Positions 33,995 to 43,481 of a stretch of DNA of 64,000 bases are shown one piece after another (position 1 is the stretch's first letter; each line of letters starts with the position of its first letter). This DNA is from Odontesthes bonariensis. Its lineage: Eukaryota > Chordata > Actinopteri > Atheriniformes > Atherinopsidae. Location: NCBI RefSeq assembly GCF_027942865.1, contig NC_134515.1, positions 32,181,449-32,245,448 of the forward strand, given 5' to 3'. Below the pieces are notes generated by a model. It worked only from the letters and a program-made list of their open reading frames with translations. It did not search any database and was not told the origin of the DNA. The translations under genes were made by a program, and so were the position numbers.

Positions 33995-34714
33995 TCACTT
34001 ATAACAAACAAAGTCTCTCAGATATGCAGGAGTCTGTCTGGTGCGTACAGATCTTCGTAGCACAGGTGTCTGTTCAGCTCCTGTCTTTGGCAAATGTTCA
34101 GCTGGAGGATGAACCTGGGCTGGCTCAGCAGGCTGCTCAGTCACTTCCCCTCCTACGGCTGTGGGAACGACCGGGTCTGCAGGCACGACCTCCACTGCTT
34201 GCTCTGGCAACTGCAGCCTTTCAGGCTCTCCTCTCACCTCAGGACTGGACATGTCGTTCGATGATGCGTGACGCTTGCGAATCTGGTCGACATGACGTCT
34301 CAACATGCGTCCATCTCCTGTCTGTACCGTGTAGGATACGGGTCCAGTGTTCTCATCTACTACTGCTGGTATCCACTTCGGTCCATGGCTGTAGTTACGT
34401 ACGTATACGTCATCTCCAGATGCAAAACTTCTCCACTTACTGTGTGTGTCGTGATGTTCTTTTTGTTTGAGTTGTCTTTTACGCATCTTTGACTTCACAT
34501 CAGGCAGCAGAAGATCCAGTGTGGAACGCAGTCGTCTGGACATGAGCATTTCAGCGGGTGACAAGCCAGTAGTACTTTGTGGTGTAATTCGGTAGTTGAA
34601 CAGAAATCTGGCTATTTTTGTTTCCAGTGTGTCTCCTTTTGTTTTCTTAATTCCTTGTTTGAATGTCTGCACAGCTGTTTCAGGAATGCCTCGAACTGTT
34701 GACTGGTAAAGCAT
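33995..34714 (-). pseudogene. Gypsy integrase C-terminal part, out of frame
   Basis: This frame continues the integrase after the main gag-pol frame breaks near 34690. It holds AVQTFKQGIKK, FLFNYRITPQSTTGLSPAEM and a chromo-like basic tail (GPVSYTVQTGDGRMLRRHVD). The roughly 25 residues that should link SDNG...F to AVQTF are missing; that stretch normally carries the catalytic glutamate of the DDE triad. The integrase is therefore inactive by deletion plus frameshift. Confidence 0.85.
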
Positions 34715-37700
34715 GTTCCGTTGTCAGATACTATGGTCTGGGGTAGCCCATGTATACTAAAACATTGTCTCAACTTTTCAATAGTCACCTGACTTGTTGA
34801 ACTGTTTGTTGGGTATACATCAATCCATTTGGAATGTGCATCGACGATGATCAGGAACATCTTTCCAAGGTAAGGACCGGCATAATCGATATGCAGTCTG
34901 CTCCAGGGCGTTTCAGGCCACTCCCATGGATGAAGCGGCGCCCCTGCAGGACAGTTCCTGTTTTCTTGGCAGGTGTGGCAGGACTGAACTTCCTTCTCGA
35001 TATCGAAATCCATTCCTGGCCACCACACAAATGAGCGTGCTAAGCCTTTCATCCTGGATATGCCTGGGTGTGTGGCATGCAACTGTTTCAGTATCCCACC
35101 CCTTCCTTTCATCGGAACGACCACTCTCAACCCCCAGAGTACACATCCATCTCTCACACTTAGTTCCAGCTTTCTCTTACTGTACGGTTTGAACGCTGTA
35201 TCCACCTCCTTTGGCCATCCTTTCAGGCACCAGAGTAACACTTGCGACAGTGTCTCATCTTTGGCTGTCCACTGCTTCACCTGAGCTGTGGTGATTGGTG
35301 GATCTTCCATCACATCCAGCATAAGGACTTGGTCGGCGGCGTCCTCTTCCTCCGTCTGTGGCAGAGGCAACCTGCTCAGTGCGTCTGCGTTTGCATGTTC
35401 TTTTCCAGGTTTGTAAATTATTTTGTATTCGTATGTTCGTAACAGGATTGCCCATCGCTGCACTCTCGGTGAACCCATCTGAGGAACCGGCTTCTTCTCA
35501 TGGAAAAGCGATATCAGCGGTTTGTGGTCAGTGCTGATTGTAAACATTCGTCCATAGATGTACTTGTGGAATCTCTTTACTCCGAAGATGATGGCTAAGC
35601 CCTCTTTATCCAGTTGCGAGTATCGCTTCTCGGCTGGTGTCAGTGTGCGTGACATAAAACCTAATGGTTTCTCACTGCCATCTTCCATGACATGGGACAA
35701 TACGGCACCTACTCCGTATGGTGAGGCGTCGCATGCCAGTAACAATTCTTTGTCTGCTGAGTAGGGACTCAGGACTTTGGCTGATTTCAGCATCTGTTTG
35801 GACAATCGAAAAGCATCTTCCTGCTCTTTGTTCCAGGTCCACTGGGACTCTTTTCTCAGCAACTGATGCAGCGGAGCTAAGCGTGTGGCTAGGTTAGGGA
35901 GAAACTTGTTATAGTAATTCAGTAAACCAAGGTAAGCTTTCAATTCGGTCACTGTGGTTGGCTGTGGAGCCTCTTCAATGGCTGTCACCTTGCTTTGCAC
36001 TGGGTGCAGGCCTTCCGCATTGATAATGTGACCTAAGTACTCCACCTCGTTTCTCAGGAATGCACACTTGCGTCTGTGAAGTCGCAGGCCAGCTTCCTTC
36101 AGTCTCCTCAGTACCTCGTCCAGCGTTTTTAGATGCTCAGCTTCATCTTCCCCTGTCAATAATATGTCATCTAAATACACAGCTACTCTAGGGAGGCCCT
36201 GTAGCAAGCTTTCCATGGTTCTCTGGAAAATTGCTGGAGCAGATGACACTCCACGATGTGTGTTGACTGTTAAGTATTTCTTGGATTCTTCATCCATCAC
36301 AATCTGCTGATAAGCATGACTTAAATCTAGCTTGGAAAACTGTTTCCCTCTGGCCAGGGTATTAAACAAATCTTCCACTCGGGGAATGGGGTACTGCTCT
36401 AGGGAGGAGGCGTTGTTGACTATTAATTTGTAATCACCGCAGATCCTGGCAGAACCATCCGGCTTCAGGACAGGTACGATGGGTGCTGCCCACTCAGCAT
36501 ACTTTACTGGTGTTATGATGCCCTCTCTCTGCAGTCTATCAAGCTCCTCTTCAACTTTTGCTCTCATGGTATATGGAACTGAGCGGGGTCTGTAGAACTT
36601 GGGACAGGCTTCAGCTGACACTCGAATTGTTGCTTTCATGCCTTTTAACATGCCTAGCTCTTCTTTAAAAACATCTTCATGCTTTGAAAGTACTAGCTGT
36701 AGCCCTTGTTTCTCGGTTCTCACATGTCTTATCTCATCCCATTTCAGCTTCAGTCTCTCCAGCCATGCTCTTCCTAGCAAACTAGGTCCAGTACCTTTCA
36801 CTACCACTAGGGGCAGTGTCTTCACTTGCTGGCCATAGATCACTTCCACATCTGCTACTCCTACAACTTTAATTTTCTCTCCTGTGTAAGATCTCAGTGT
36901 AAGCTTGGTTTCTTTTAGTTGTGGGCGCTTGTTTTCTTTCCACATTTCATTAAAGTTTGTCTCATTCATGACACTCACGCTACATCCAGTGTCAATCTCA
37001 AAGTTTACTTTCTGCCTATTCACCTCCATCTTTACTTCAAATGGCTTAATTCTTTTGGTTGAGGTTTCTGTTTTAATGCAAGCTAACGTAAATGCTTCCT
37101 CTTGCTCTGATGAACTATCATCTGGCCTCTCCCATACCTTGTGTGCTTTCTGTGGGCGTGCGCGTCGCTCTTCTCTGTTTGGTTTCTTTTCATCTGGTCG
37201 TGAGCTCCCTTTATTTTTATTTCGACAAGCTTTGGCGATGTGCCCTATTTTTCCACAAGCGTAACACTTTGCTTCTTTAAACTTGCACTCGCCTGCACTG
37301 TGTTGCTTTCCGTTACATCTGTAGCACTCTTTCTTTTTCCAATCACCCTTTCTCTCCTTTCCCTCAGTTTTCACGCTGTTGCAAGCCAACGGGGCTTTGG
37401 ATTGAAGGTCTTGTACATTCTTACTGGCGGCTTCGGCAGCTACGGCAATTTTAAATGCCTTCTCAAATGTTAACTCAGTTTCAGACAACAAACGTCGTTG
37501 AATCCTATCATCATTGTTTCCGCAAACGAGGCGATCCCGTAACATTTGCTCCAGTGTAGTGCCAAAGTTACAATCCTGAGCTAGTCGTCTCAGCTCGGCT
37601 ACGTATGCACTCACAGTTTCACTAGGCTGACGGGCACGAGAGTCGAATTTGTATCTCTGCACAATCTCGCTTGGTTTAGGATGGAAGTGGTCTTTCATTA

Positions 37701-37926
37701 TAGTGACTATCTGGCGGTATGTTTTCGTGCTGGGCTTCTCTGGACTCACCAGGTTCCGTATGAGCTTGTATGTGGCTGGTCCCACAACGCTAATGAGGAT
37801 AGCTCTTTGCTTATCTCCATCATCAATTTCATTAGCTTCGAAAAACTGATCTAGAATCTCGCAGTACTCTTCCCAAGTCTGCTCCTTCGAATCAAATGCT
37901 GACAGATTTCCTACCGTCACATTCAT
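34612..37926 (-). CDS. Gypsy Gag-Pol polyprotein (1104 aa, defective)
   Basis: Residues 1-190 are a retrotransposon Gag. Two CCHC knuckles follow at about 201-234 (CYRCNGKQHSAGEC and CYACGKIGHIAKAC). The protease active site is DTG near 313, the reverse transcriptase YLDD near 584-587 and RNase H DAS near 733. The integrase HHCC finger spans about 950-985, with catalytic Asp near 1014 and 1067. Gag and Pol share one frame without a shift. Two defects are visible. The reverse transcriptase passes straight from NTHRG to VSSAP, lacking the short segment that includes LPFG. The integrase leaves frame before the catalytic glutamate. The copy could move only with enzymes supplied in trans. Confidence 0.93.
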   Translation of the reverse strand: MNVTVGNLSAFDSKEQTWEEYCEILDQFFEANEIDDGDKQRAILISVVGPATYKLIRNLVSPEKPSTKTYRQIVTIMKDHFHPKPSEIVQRYKFDSRARQPSETVSAYVAELRRLAQDCNFGTTLEQMLRDRLVCGNNDDRIQRRLLSETELTFEKAFKIAVAAEAASKNVQDLQSKAPLACNSVKTEGKERKGDWKKKECYRCNGKQHSAGECKFKEAKCYACGKIGHIAKACRNKNKGSSRPDEKKPNREERRARPQKAHKVWERPDDSSSEQEEAFTLACIKTETSTKRIKPFEVKMEVNRQKVNFEIDTGCSVSVMNETNFNEMWKENKRPQLKETKLTLRSYTGEKIKVVGVADVEVIYGQQVKTLPLVVVKGTGPSLLGRAWLERLKLKWDEIRHVRTEKQGLQLVLSKHEDVFKEELGMLKGMKATIRVSAEACPKFYRPRSVPYTMRAKVEEELDRLQREGIITPVKYAEWAAPIVPVLKPDGSARICGDYKLIVNNASSLEQYPIPRVEDLFNTLARGKQFSKLDLSHAYQQIVMDEESKKYLTVNTHRGVSSAPAIFQRTMESLLQGLPRVAVYLDDILLTGEDEAEHLKTLDEVLRRLKEAGLRLHRRKCAFLRNEVEYLGHIINAEGLHPVQSKVTAIEEAPQPTTVTELKAYLGLLNYYNKFLPNLATRLAPLHQLLRKESQWTWNKEQEDAFRLSKQMLKSAKVLSPYSADKELLLACDASPYGVGAVLSHVMEDGSEKPLGFMSRTLTPAEKRYSQLDKEGLAIIFGVKRFHKYIYGRMFTISTDHKPLISLFHEKKPVPQMGSPRVQRWAILLRTYEYKIIYKPGKEHANADALSRLPLPQTEEEDAADQVLMLDVMEDPPITTAQVKQWTAKDETLSQVLLWCLKGWPKEVDTAFKPYSKRKLELSVRDGCVLWGLRVVVPMKGRGGILKQLHATHPGISRMKGLARSFVWWPGMDFDIEKEVQSCHTCQENRNCPAGAPLHPWEWPETPWSRLHIDYAGPYLGKMFLIIVDAHSKWIDVYPTNSSTSQVTIEKLRQCFSIHGLPQTIVSDNGTCFTSQQFEAFLKQLCRHSNKELRKQKETHWKQK

Positions 37927-38040
37927 CTTCGTTTCACGTGCTCTGGTCCTGCGTCCACCCTTTTGTTAGCACCGTTTCGTCTTTCGTTCCAAACAATCCA
38001 CCGTCCTCCTCCTTCAAGCACTTGTCATCGTCCTTGTATT

Positions 38041-38050
38041 CTCGTCGCCA
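38041..38050 (-). promoter_or_regulatory. Gypsy primer-binding site (tRNA-Ser)
   Basis: On the minus strand, three bases inside the 5' LTR, is TGGCGACGAG. The plus strand CTCGTCGCCA equals the last ten bases of vertebrate tRNA-Ser(GCT) with CCA, as remembered. Priming by tRNA-Ser is known for mag-like Gypsy elements. Confidence 0.75.
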
Positions 38051-38053
38051 ATA

Positions 38054-38288
38054 TGTGATAACGTGTACTAATAAATCATAATGTCCGTCCAGGGCTTGTC
38101 CTTTTTTGGTGTCTTTATTGTACACAATACCCAACTGTCACAACCTGTTCTCAGACTGCTGTCTGTCTCATCCTGTCCCACTCAGGTGTTATAAGTTCCG
38201 GTTTATCAGTATCTCTATAGGTGACACAGCTAGGTTATCCCTCTGGTGGCATGGGGGTAGTACTGCATATAATATTCAGGATACTACA
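38054..38288 (-). repeat. Gypsy 5' LTR
   Basis: 235 bases, near-identical to the LTR at 33471-33705. As the 5' LTR on the minus strand it should carry the promoter; no clear TATA box is assigned. Confidence 0.95.
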
Positions 38289-38968
38289 TATTCATAATAT
38301 ATTTTGCTCCTAAATGAGATATGTGAATAGTACTGTATTATCTGCCACGGCATACTGCCCAATGCTATTAACGTTGCCTGAGGGAATGAATTCATTTGAC
38401 CACCACCACCACCAAACGAGAAAGCTAGCTAGTTTCTAGCCAACACAGAACATGTTATGTTGACAAAGATCATATTATAGGCCTACAATCCTTTAAGAAG
38501 CCTAAAATTGCTCAAGATTTCGGTGGTAGATAAATGAGGGCCCCGTGGTTGAACACTGTAAGTGAAAACATTATTTATTAGGCAACTCGTTTGGTGGCTG
38601 TGGTGGTCAAATGCACGTGTTGTGTAGCTTAGCCTACCATACAGTCTGCACCGTTTCCCCATAGGACTAGAACTATGCTAACGTTAGCTTGAGACGAGTA
38701 TCAATACGCCAGTCAGTGTCTATTTCCAAGCAATATACCTACATATGTGGCGGTTAAAATAAGACCCATGGCATTAAAAACGAGACATTTGGGAGCTTTG
38801 AAAGTCTATAAATCGCTGAATAAATACAGGTGGAAATGACTGGCCCAGGCGAGCTAGCGGCTAACAACTAGCCAACCTGAGGTAAAATACACAGGGCTAG
38901 AACTAGCTATCTAGCTAACATAGAACAACATGCAATGTTTACAACTAACAAATGACACAACCATTTAA

Positions 38969-39517
38969 AGGTAGGGTAGGAGATCCTGGATTTTGAGTCC
39001 AGCGAAGCTGCATTTTGAAAATACACAGGTAAAAAGTCCCAACCCTTTTCTTCAATTTTCCCCCGAAGGCACGCCTCTAGAGTACATGAACGCGCACGAG
39101 CACGAAGGTGCACGAGCGCTGTTCTGACAGCAAGCATCGATCGTTGCCGTATTTAGTATTTAGTATTTAGTTTATGCTAACTATACGTTTAATAATGCTA
39201 GGTGCTAGCCAAGCTGGCTCTAGTTTAGCTTCCTGCCAAGCTTCTGGACGTTCACGGAGCAGGGTACGCGCACAGGGAGAAGGAGGGGGAGGGAGGAGCA
39301 GATTGCAGTTTGATAGACGGCATCAGTATCCAATCATTGTGAACGGACCGTTCACAATGATTGGATACTGTTTTTCCTAGATTGTACGTTCTAGAGGCCA
39401 CTAAAACTTTTCATATTTGTGTCAAAACTTTTAATTAATTGGTTGCAATGGGGGTGTGAAGAGTATTTCAAGCAAAATGTAAAAAAATGTTCCAGAAAAA
39501 GATCCCCTACCCCGCCT
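38969..39517. mobile_element. TTAA-flanked MITE (549 bp)
   Basis: The ends are AGGTAGGGTAGGAGATC and, inverted, AGGCGGGGTAGGGGATC, with TTAA on both sides (38965-38968 and 39518-39521). No transposase is seen inside. A long perfect hairpin lies within it. Kolobok or piggyBac mobilisation is likely from the TTAA target. Confidence 0.65.
39324..39370. repeat. Perfect palindrome, 23-bp arms
   Basis: CAGTATCCAATCATTGTGAA is the start of a 23-base arm, followed by a single-base spacer and the exact reverse complement. It lies inside the TTAA MITE. Confidence 0.95.
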
Positions 39518-40542
39518 TTAACAAGCCTAAATTGCTCAACATTTCGCTGGTAGACCAAGGAGGGTCTTGGGGTTGAAAACGAGACAATTTTGAACTTTGT
39601 AAGTGAAACCATAATTTATTAGCGAACTCGTTTTGATTAAATGCCAGTTAGCCCGCTCATGGCATAACGGGTTTAATGAATAGAACAACACTCCAGCAAT
39701 GGCGCCAGCGCAAGAAGGCGGCGCCCATAAAATGCTTCTCGGATCGGTGTATAGACTTACAAAGCTCCCAAATGTCTCGTTTTTAATGTCATGGGTCTTC
39801 TTTTAACTGTCACTGCAGTGGCGAGTCATTTCAAGCCTTTTAATGGTTAACATAACACGATTGATCTGGTTGTCATGGTCTGGCTCAATGATGTTACTAT
39901 TTTTATTTTGTTATAGATGGATGACGCGCTTATGACAAGCCTTCTAAACATTTAGCCTAAAATTCATAGTGCGTGTACATCTGTAATTCTACTCTCAGCA
40001 AGCAAACTGACAAGATTTTTTTTAAGCAAAGTGTAGATGATGAAAATGGCTCAGCCATATTAGGGTCAAAGACAAATGGGGTGGTCCAAGCCCCCCCCCC
40101 CCCCATAACATACACAAATGTGTTACCTATTTGGATATGTATTTTGCTCTCTAAACATTTTGTCCATTTCATGCTTTTAGCGATGTTAATAGAACAGAAT
40201 GCTGCAAAAACTCTTCAGACTCTTATAAAAGCTTCAGTATCCGACATTTATCCCAGTATTGCACACTGCCTCATATATTGCACACAGCCAGCAGCATATA
40301 TTGCACTTTGCCCTGTATCATGGCCTTATATGAAATAGCTCATACATGAATTAATGAATAAATAAATAAATACACACACATCTACATCAGGTACTCTGAT
40401 ACATCCATGTCAGTTGTGGTCCATGTTAATGTGCAAAATACTTCCAGAAGTGCAAAATACAATCCTTCCTCACAGAAAATGTGTAGGTAAGTCATATTGT
40501 GCATTTGGGTTTTGTGGTATGTGTGTTTATGGTATTTTGCAG

Positions 40543-40658
40543 CTGAGAAGATTGATGAAGAGGCCTTCCTTCTACTCGATGCCAGTGCCCTGTCAATAAT
40601 TATCCCCCATGTCGGACCACGACTGAAGATTGCATCCAATCTTAAAAAGTTGTGTGAG
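40543..40658 (+). CDS. SAM-domain gene, SAM exon
   Basis: After GGTATTTTGCAG and before GAG|GTAAGA this exon reads EKIDEEAFLLLDASALSIII and then PHVGPRLKIASNLKKL. The IDEEAFLLL...L.....VGPRLK..L.KL pattern is the C-terminal half of a SAM domain, a small helical module for protein-protein or nucleic-acid contacts. The exon opens with two bases of a split codon, so an earlier exon exists. A candidate ends at 40496 (TGTAG|GTAAGT) with a matching single base, but its start and the first SAM helices are not resolved. With the later exons the frame is open for 453 residues to a stop. Confidence 0.75.
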
Positions 40659-40691
40659 GTAAGACGGGTATTTTAGACCTAGACAAACAAG

Positions 40692-41201
40692 ATGGGCTAC
40701 ACTTGTTTTAAGTGCAGAAGGCAGAGTACAGGGCATACTGTCCGTGAGTATTTTGAGCATTTGAAACTGGGACACAATATTCATACTTCATCAAGCTACT
40801 TTCAGTGTGCTGAAGATGGCTGCCAGCGAACATTTAGCCATGTAAGATCATTCCGCAGAAATGATCTGCTGGGGCACTGTATCGAATTAGAAACTGTAGG
40901 AGACGTTTCAGAGCAGTGCCATGAGTCTCCCCCCAATATCGTTAATGTAGAAAGTGAACAGATTGAAGAATGTGGAGAGCTAGAGGTTGACTATGTGCAA
41001 GAAAGAGTTGCTCTCTTTATAGCACGGCTGAGGTCAAGATCATCACAAACAGTTAGTGGAATCATAGATTCAATAGAAGAAACTAGCTGCTTGATCAGTG
41101 ACATTGTTGGAGACATGAAGCTCAAAACGGAGATGTTTTTAAGAGAAAAGGGATATACAGGTATTCCAGAGGCTGAAGAGCTCCTAAAGGGCGGATTATA
41201 G
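40692..41201 (+). CDS. Zinc-finger start of nested Tnp2-like gene
   Basis: The ATG lies 33 bases after the SAM-exon donor, inside the SAM gene's intron and on the same strand. The 169-residue frame holds two zinc-finger-like motifs: CFKC...H.....H near residues 5-28, and FQCAEDGCQRTFSHVRSFRR with a following H near 38-60. An acidic region and a helical end reading EAEELLK follow. Comparable fish ORFs pair such fingers with the transposase-like body seen at 41690-43481. The frame runs into a Harbinger-like insertion at about 41187, which supplies the stop. Confidence 0.6.
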   Translation: MGYTCFKCRRQSTGHTVREYFEHLKLGHNIHTSSSYFQCAEDGCQRTFSHVRSFRRNDLLGHCIELETVGDVSEQCHESPPNIVNVESEQIEECGELEVDYVQERVALFIARLRSRSSQTVSGIIDSIEETSCLISDIVGDMKLKTEMFLREKGYTGIPEAEELLKGGL

Positions 41202-41690
41202 TTCTGCATCTATCGTCTTGACGTGTTGCTTTGCTCTGGTCGCGAACCACTTTTCATGTTATGGTTCTGCAACCTCGGTCTGGAATTTCTCGGGACGCAC
41301 AGCAGTTTCCCCTCGCGAGAATTTCGGTGGACGGTGACGAGAACTTCGGGGGCGCCGGCGGAAGTGTTTATTTTTCAAAAAAAAAAAAAGTGTATGCAAG
41401 ATATGGATCTGGAGTTGCTCGACATCGAAGAAGAACAGCTTCTTTTATTGGAGTTGGCGAAAATGCAAAGGAGGAAGCCACACAGACAACCGGAAAGGCA
41501 CACCGAGGACCAATCACAGCCGCTTTTGTCTGCGCACTTCCGTTGGTGGTCTGCGTGCGTCTGTCGCGTAGTCAGGATTTTTCTGAGGTGCACGACAACG
41601 CGCGCAGAGCCTCTGCGTGGGGGAGTGGTCAAGATTTTGACGCTCGCAGAGGCTCTGCGTCCGAGCGTCAGAGGCTTTGCGTCTGAAGCA
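41187..41690 (+). mobile_element. Harbinger-like insertion with ORF start
   Basis: About 500 bases interrupt the Tnp2-like gene between its finger part and its body. The left end GGATTATAGTTCTGC and the inverted right end TGATTTATGCTTCAG are similar, and TAA occurs at both borders. Inside, a frame at 41402 starts MDLELLDIEEEQLLLLELAK, like the N-terminus of Harbinger transposases, then degenerates. A GCAGAGGCTCTGCG motif is repeated near the right end. Exact borders and frame effect are uncertain. Confidence 0.5.
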
Positions 41691-43481
41691 TAAATCAGCC
41701 TTCAAGCACTTCAATACTGCAGCAAAGCCTTTTCAAGGTTTAGAAACGGACTTTAAGCAAATGAAATACTTTACTCAGTCAGGAAACTTCATACAGCCAG
41801 AGACAGAACCTCTTCCTGGCTTCTCATACACCCAAGAGAGAGACCGTGAGACTGGGATTGGTGGCAGTGGCAGTGCGTGATACTTTTCAGTGTGTTCCTC
41901 TAAAACCAACACTGAAGCGTATTGTGGAAAGTGCTGGGACAATTGAGAGAATTTTACAGTGGCGAGAGGCTCAAAGGGGCGCGATTGAGGATTTTAGAGA
42001 TGGCACCATTTTTGCCACTAACAGCCTCTTTTCTGATGCGTTGTCTATTCCTCTAGTTCTTTACTGTGATGACTGTGAGATGGTGAATCCTCTCAGTTCC
42101 AAGACATCAGTTCACAAGCTTGGTTTCATCTATTTCACCATTAAATGCTTGCCGCAAGAGTACCTGTTCAGCCTGAAGTCACACTTCCTCCTTGCAGTGT
42201 ACAAGACAGATGATGTTAAAACCTACGGAATGGATGCTGTCTTGGAGCCAATTGTGAGTCAGATAAAAGAAATGGAGTTGAATGGTGTTCAGGTTGAAAC
42301 TGCACAGTTTCAAGGCAGCATTAAAGCAGGGGTGGCACAGGTCTGTGGAGACAACCTTGGACTTAACAGCATCCTTGGTTACACAGAAAGTTTCTCTGCG
42401 AATAGTGTGTGCCGATGGTGTCGGGTACATAGACCAGTTTTAAAGGTGCAAACTCTTGAGGATCCCTCTACAATGCGTACCAAGGTGAACTATCAGTCTG
42501 ATTTGCTGCTCAATAACCCTACAGAGACCGGTGTCAAAAGAGAGTGTTCCCTGAACAAACTGGAGTTTTATCATGTGACAGACAATGTGGCTCCTGATAT
42601 CATGCACGATATCTTTGAGGGAGTTGGAGGTTTTGAGTTGAAGCTTGTCCTGAATTCACTCATTGAGCAGAAGATTGTGACGCTTGACCAGTTGAACTAT
42701 AGACTGACAAGTTTTGACTATGGTTTTGCTGATTGCCATAATAAGCCATCTCTCATCAGACCACAGGATTTAAAAAATCCAGATGGGTCATTCAGACTGC
42801 GACACAGACATGGTGTTTGCTACGATTACTGCCTCTCATGGTGGGCGATCTGGTGCCAGAGGGTAACAGACATTGGGAATTGCTCCTGTCCTTGCTTAGC
42901 TGTATGGAATTAATCTTTTCTCCAGAATTGACAGAAGGAGCTGTTACTTTCTTGAGACACTTGATTGAGGAGCATCATTGTCGCTAACTAGAGCTTTATC
43001 CGATCACCATTTGAAGCCTAAGCACCATTTTATGGTCCACTATCCCGGTGCAATCAGGAAACTGGGTCCCATTATTCATTTCTGGTGCATGCGTTTTGAA
43101 GCGAAACATGCGTTTTTCAAGCGCGTGAGTCAAGTGACTTGCAATTTTCGAAATATTTGCAAAACGCAAGCATATAGGTACCAACTACAGATGTGCTACA
43201 CCCTGATGTCAGGCCAGCTGTTCTCTCATGACTTCCAGGTTGGCCCAGGAACTACTGAACTCCTTGGTACCATAGAGGACTTTGAAAGCGTAAAATCTGG
43301 TTTTGAGGGAATTGGTACGTACACAGAGGTGTATTTGGCATCTTGGATTAAGCACAAGGGTACCAGCTACAGGCCTGGTATGACGCTTCTCGTGTCTATG
43401 TCAGCTGATGGTGACCCACAGTTTGGAACCATTCAAACAATTGTGCTGGTGGACAAAACCATCAAAACTGGGAGACATTAG
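41690..43481 (+). pseudogene. Tnp2-like (CACTA) transposase body, frameshifted
   Basis: The parts are FKHFNTAAKPFQGLETDFKQ (41700-41850), then a long frame (41846-42830) with RDTFQCVPLKP, DGTIFATN, LYCDDCEMVNPLSSKTSVHK and GDNLGLNSILGYTESFSANS. Next come VCRWCRVHR and NVAPDIMHDIFEGV. After 42830 it continues as LPLMVGDLVPEGNRHWELLL, then HHLKPKHHFMVHYPGAIRKL and FWCMRFEAKHAFFKR to a stop at 43481. The order of a DNLGLN core, a C..C knuckle, MHD..EGV, and a KHHF.HYP...R..GP....MRFE.KH end parallels Tnp2/Transposase_21 proteins of CACTA elements. Frameshifts near 41860, 42830 and 42980 make it non-functional. Confidence 0.65.

Larger units (their letters stand above)
33471..38288 (-). mobile_element. 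Ty3/Gypsy LTR retrotransposon (4818 bp)
   Basis: Two 235-bp LTRs bound the element, with a perfect 5-bp target duplication TATTC (33466-33470 and 38289-38293). Coding is on the minus strand, so the right LTR is the 5' LTR. Order: LTR, primer-binding site, gag-pol (37926-34612), shifted end of integrase (34714-33995), polypurine tract, LTR. Reverse transcriptase precedes RNase H and integrase, the Gypsy order. There is no env-like frame. The LTRs differ at only two positions, so the insertion is recent. Confidence 0.95.
38490..39805. repeat. Degenerate direct and inverted repeats
   Basis: About 130 bases with AAGCCTAAAATTGCTCAAGATTTCG at 38490-38620 recur in the same orientation, diverged, at 39520-39650 (shared GGTAGA, GGTTGAA, TGTAAGTGAAA). 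A second pair is inverted: 38757-38812 holds GACCCATGGCATTAAAAACG, whose complement is at 39752-39805. The TTAA MITE sits between the copies. They may be duplicated 5' sequence of the CACTA-like unit. Confidence 0.55.

Noticed and set aside
34834..37849. Many plus-strand ORFs opposite gag-pol
   Set aside because: Antisense shadows of the Gypsy coding region, no family resemblance.
33471..38288. Calling the Gypsy element an infectious-type retrovirus
   Set aside because: No envelope-like frame exists between integrase and the 3' LTR, and the element is under 5 kb.
40384..40496. First half of the SAM domain in the exon ending at TGTAG|GTAAGT
   Set aside because: The end phase fits, but the translation does not clearly match the first SAM helices and no acceptor stands out. 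Mentioned only as a candidate.
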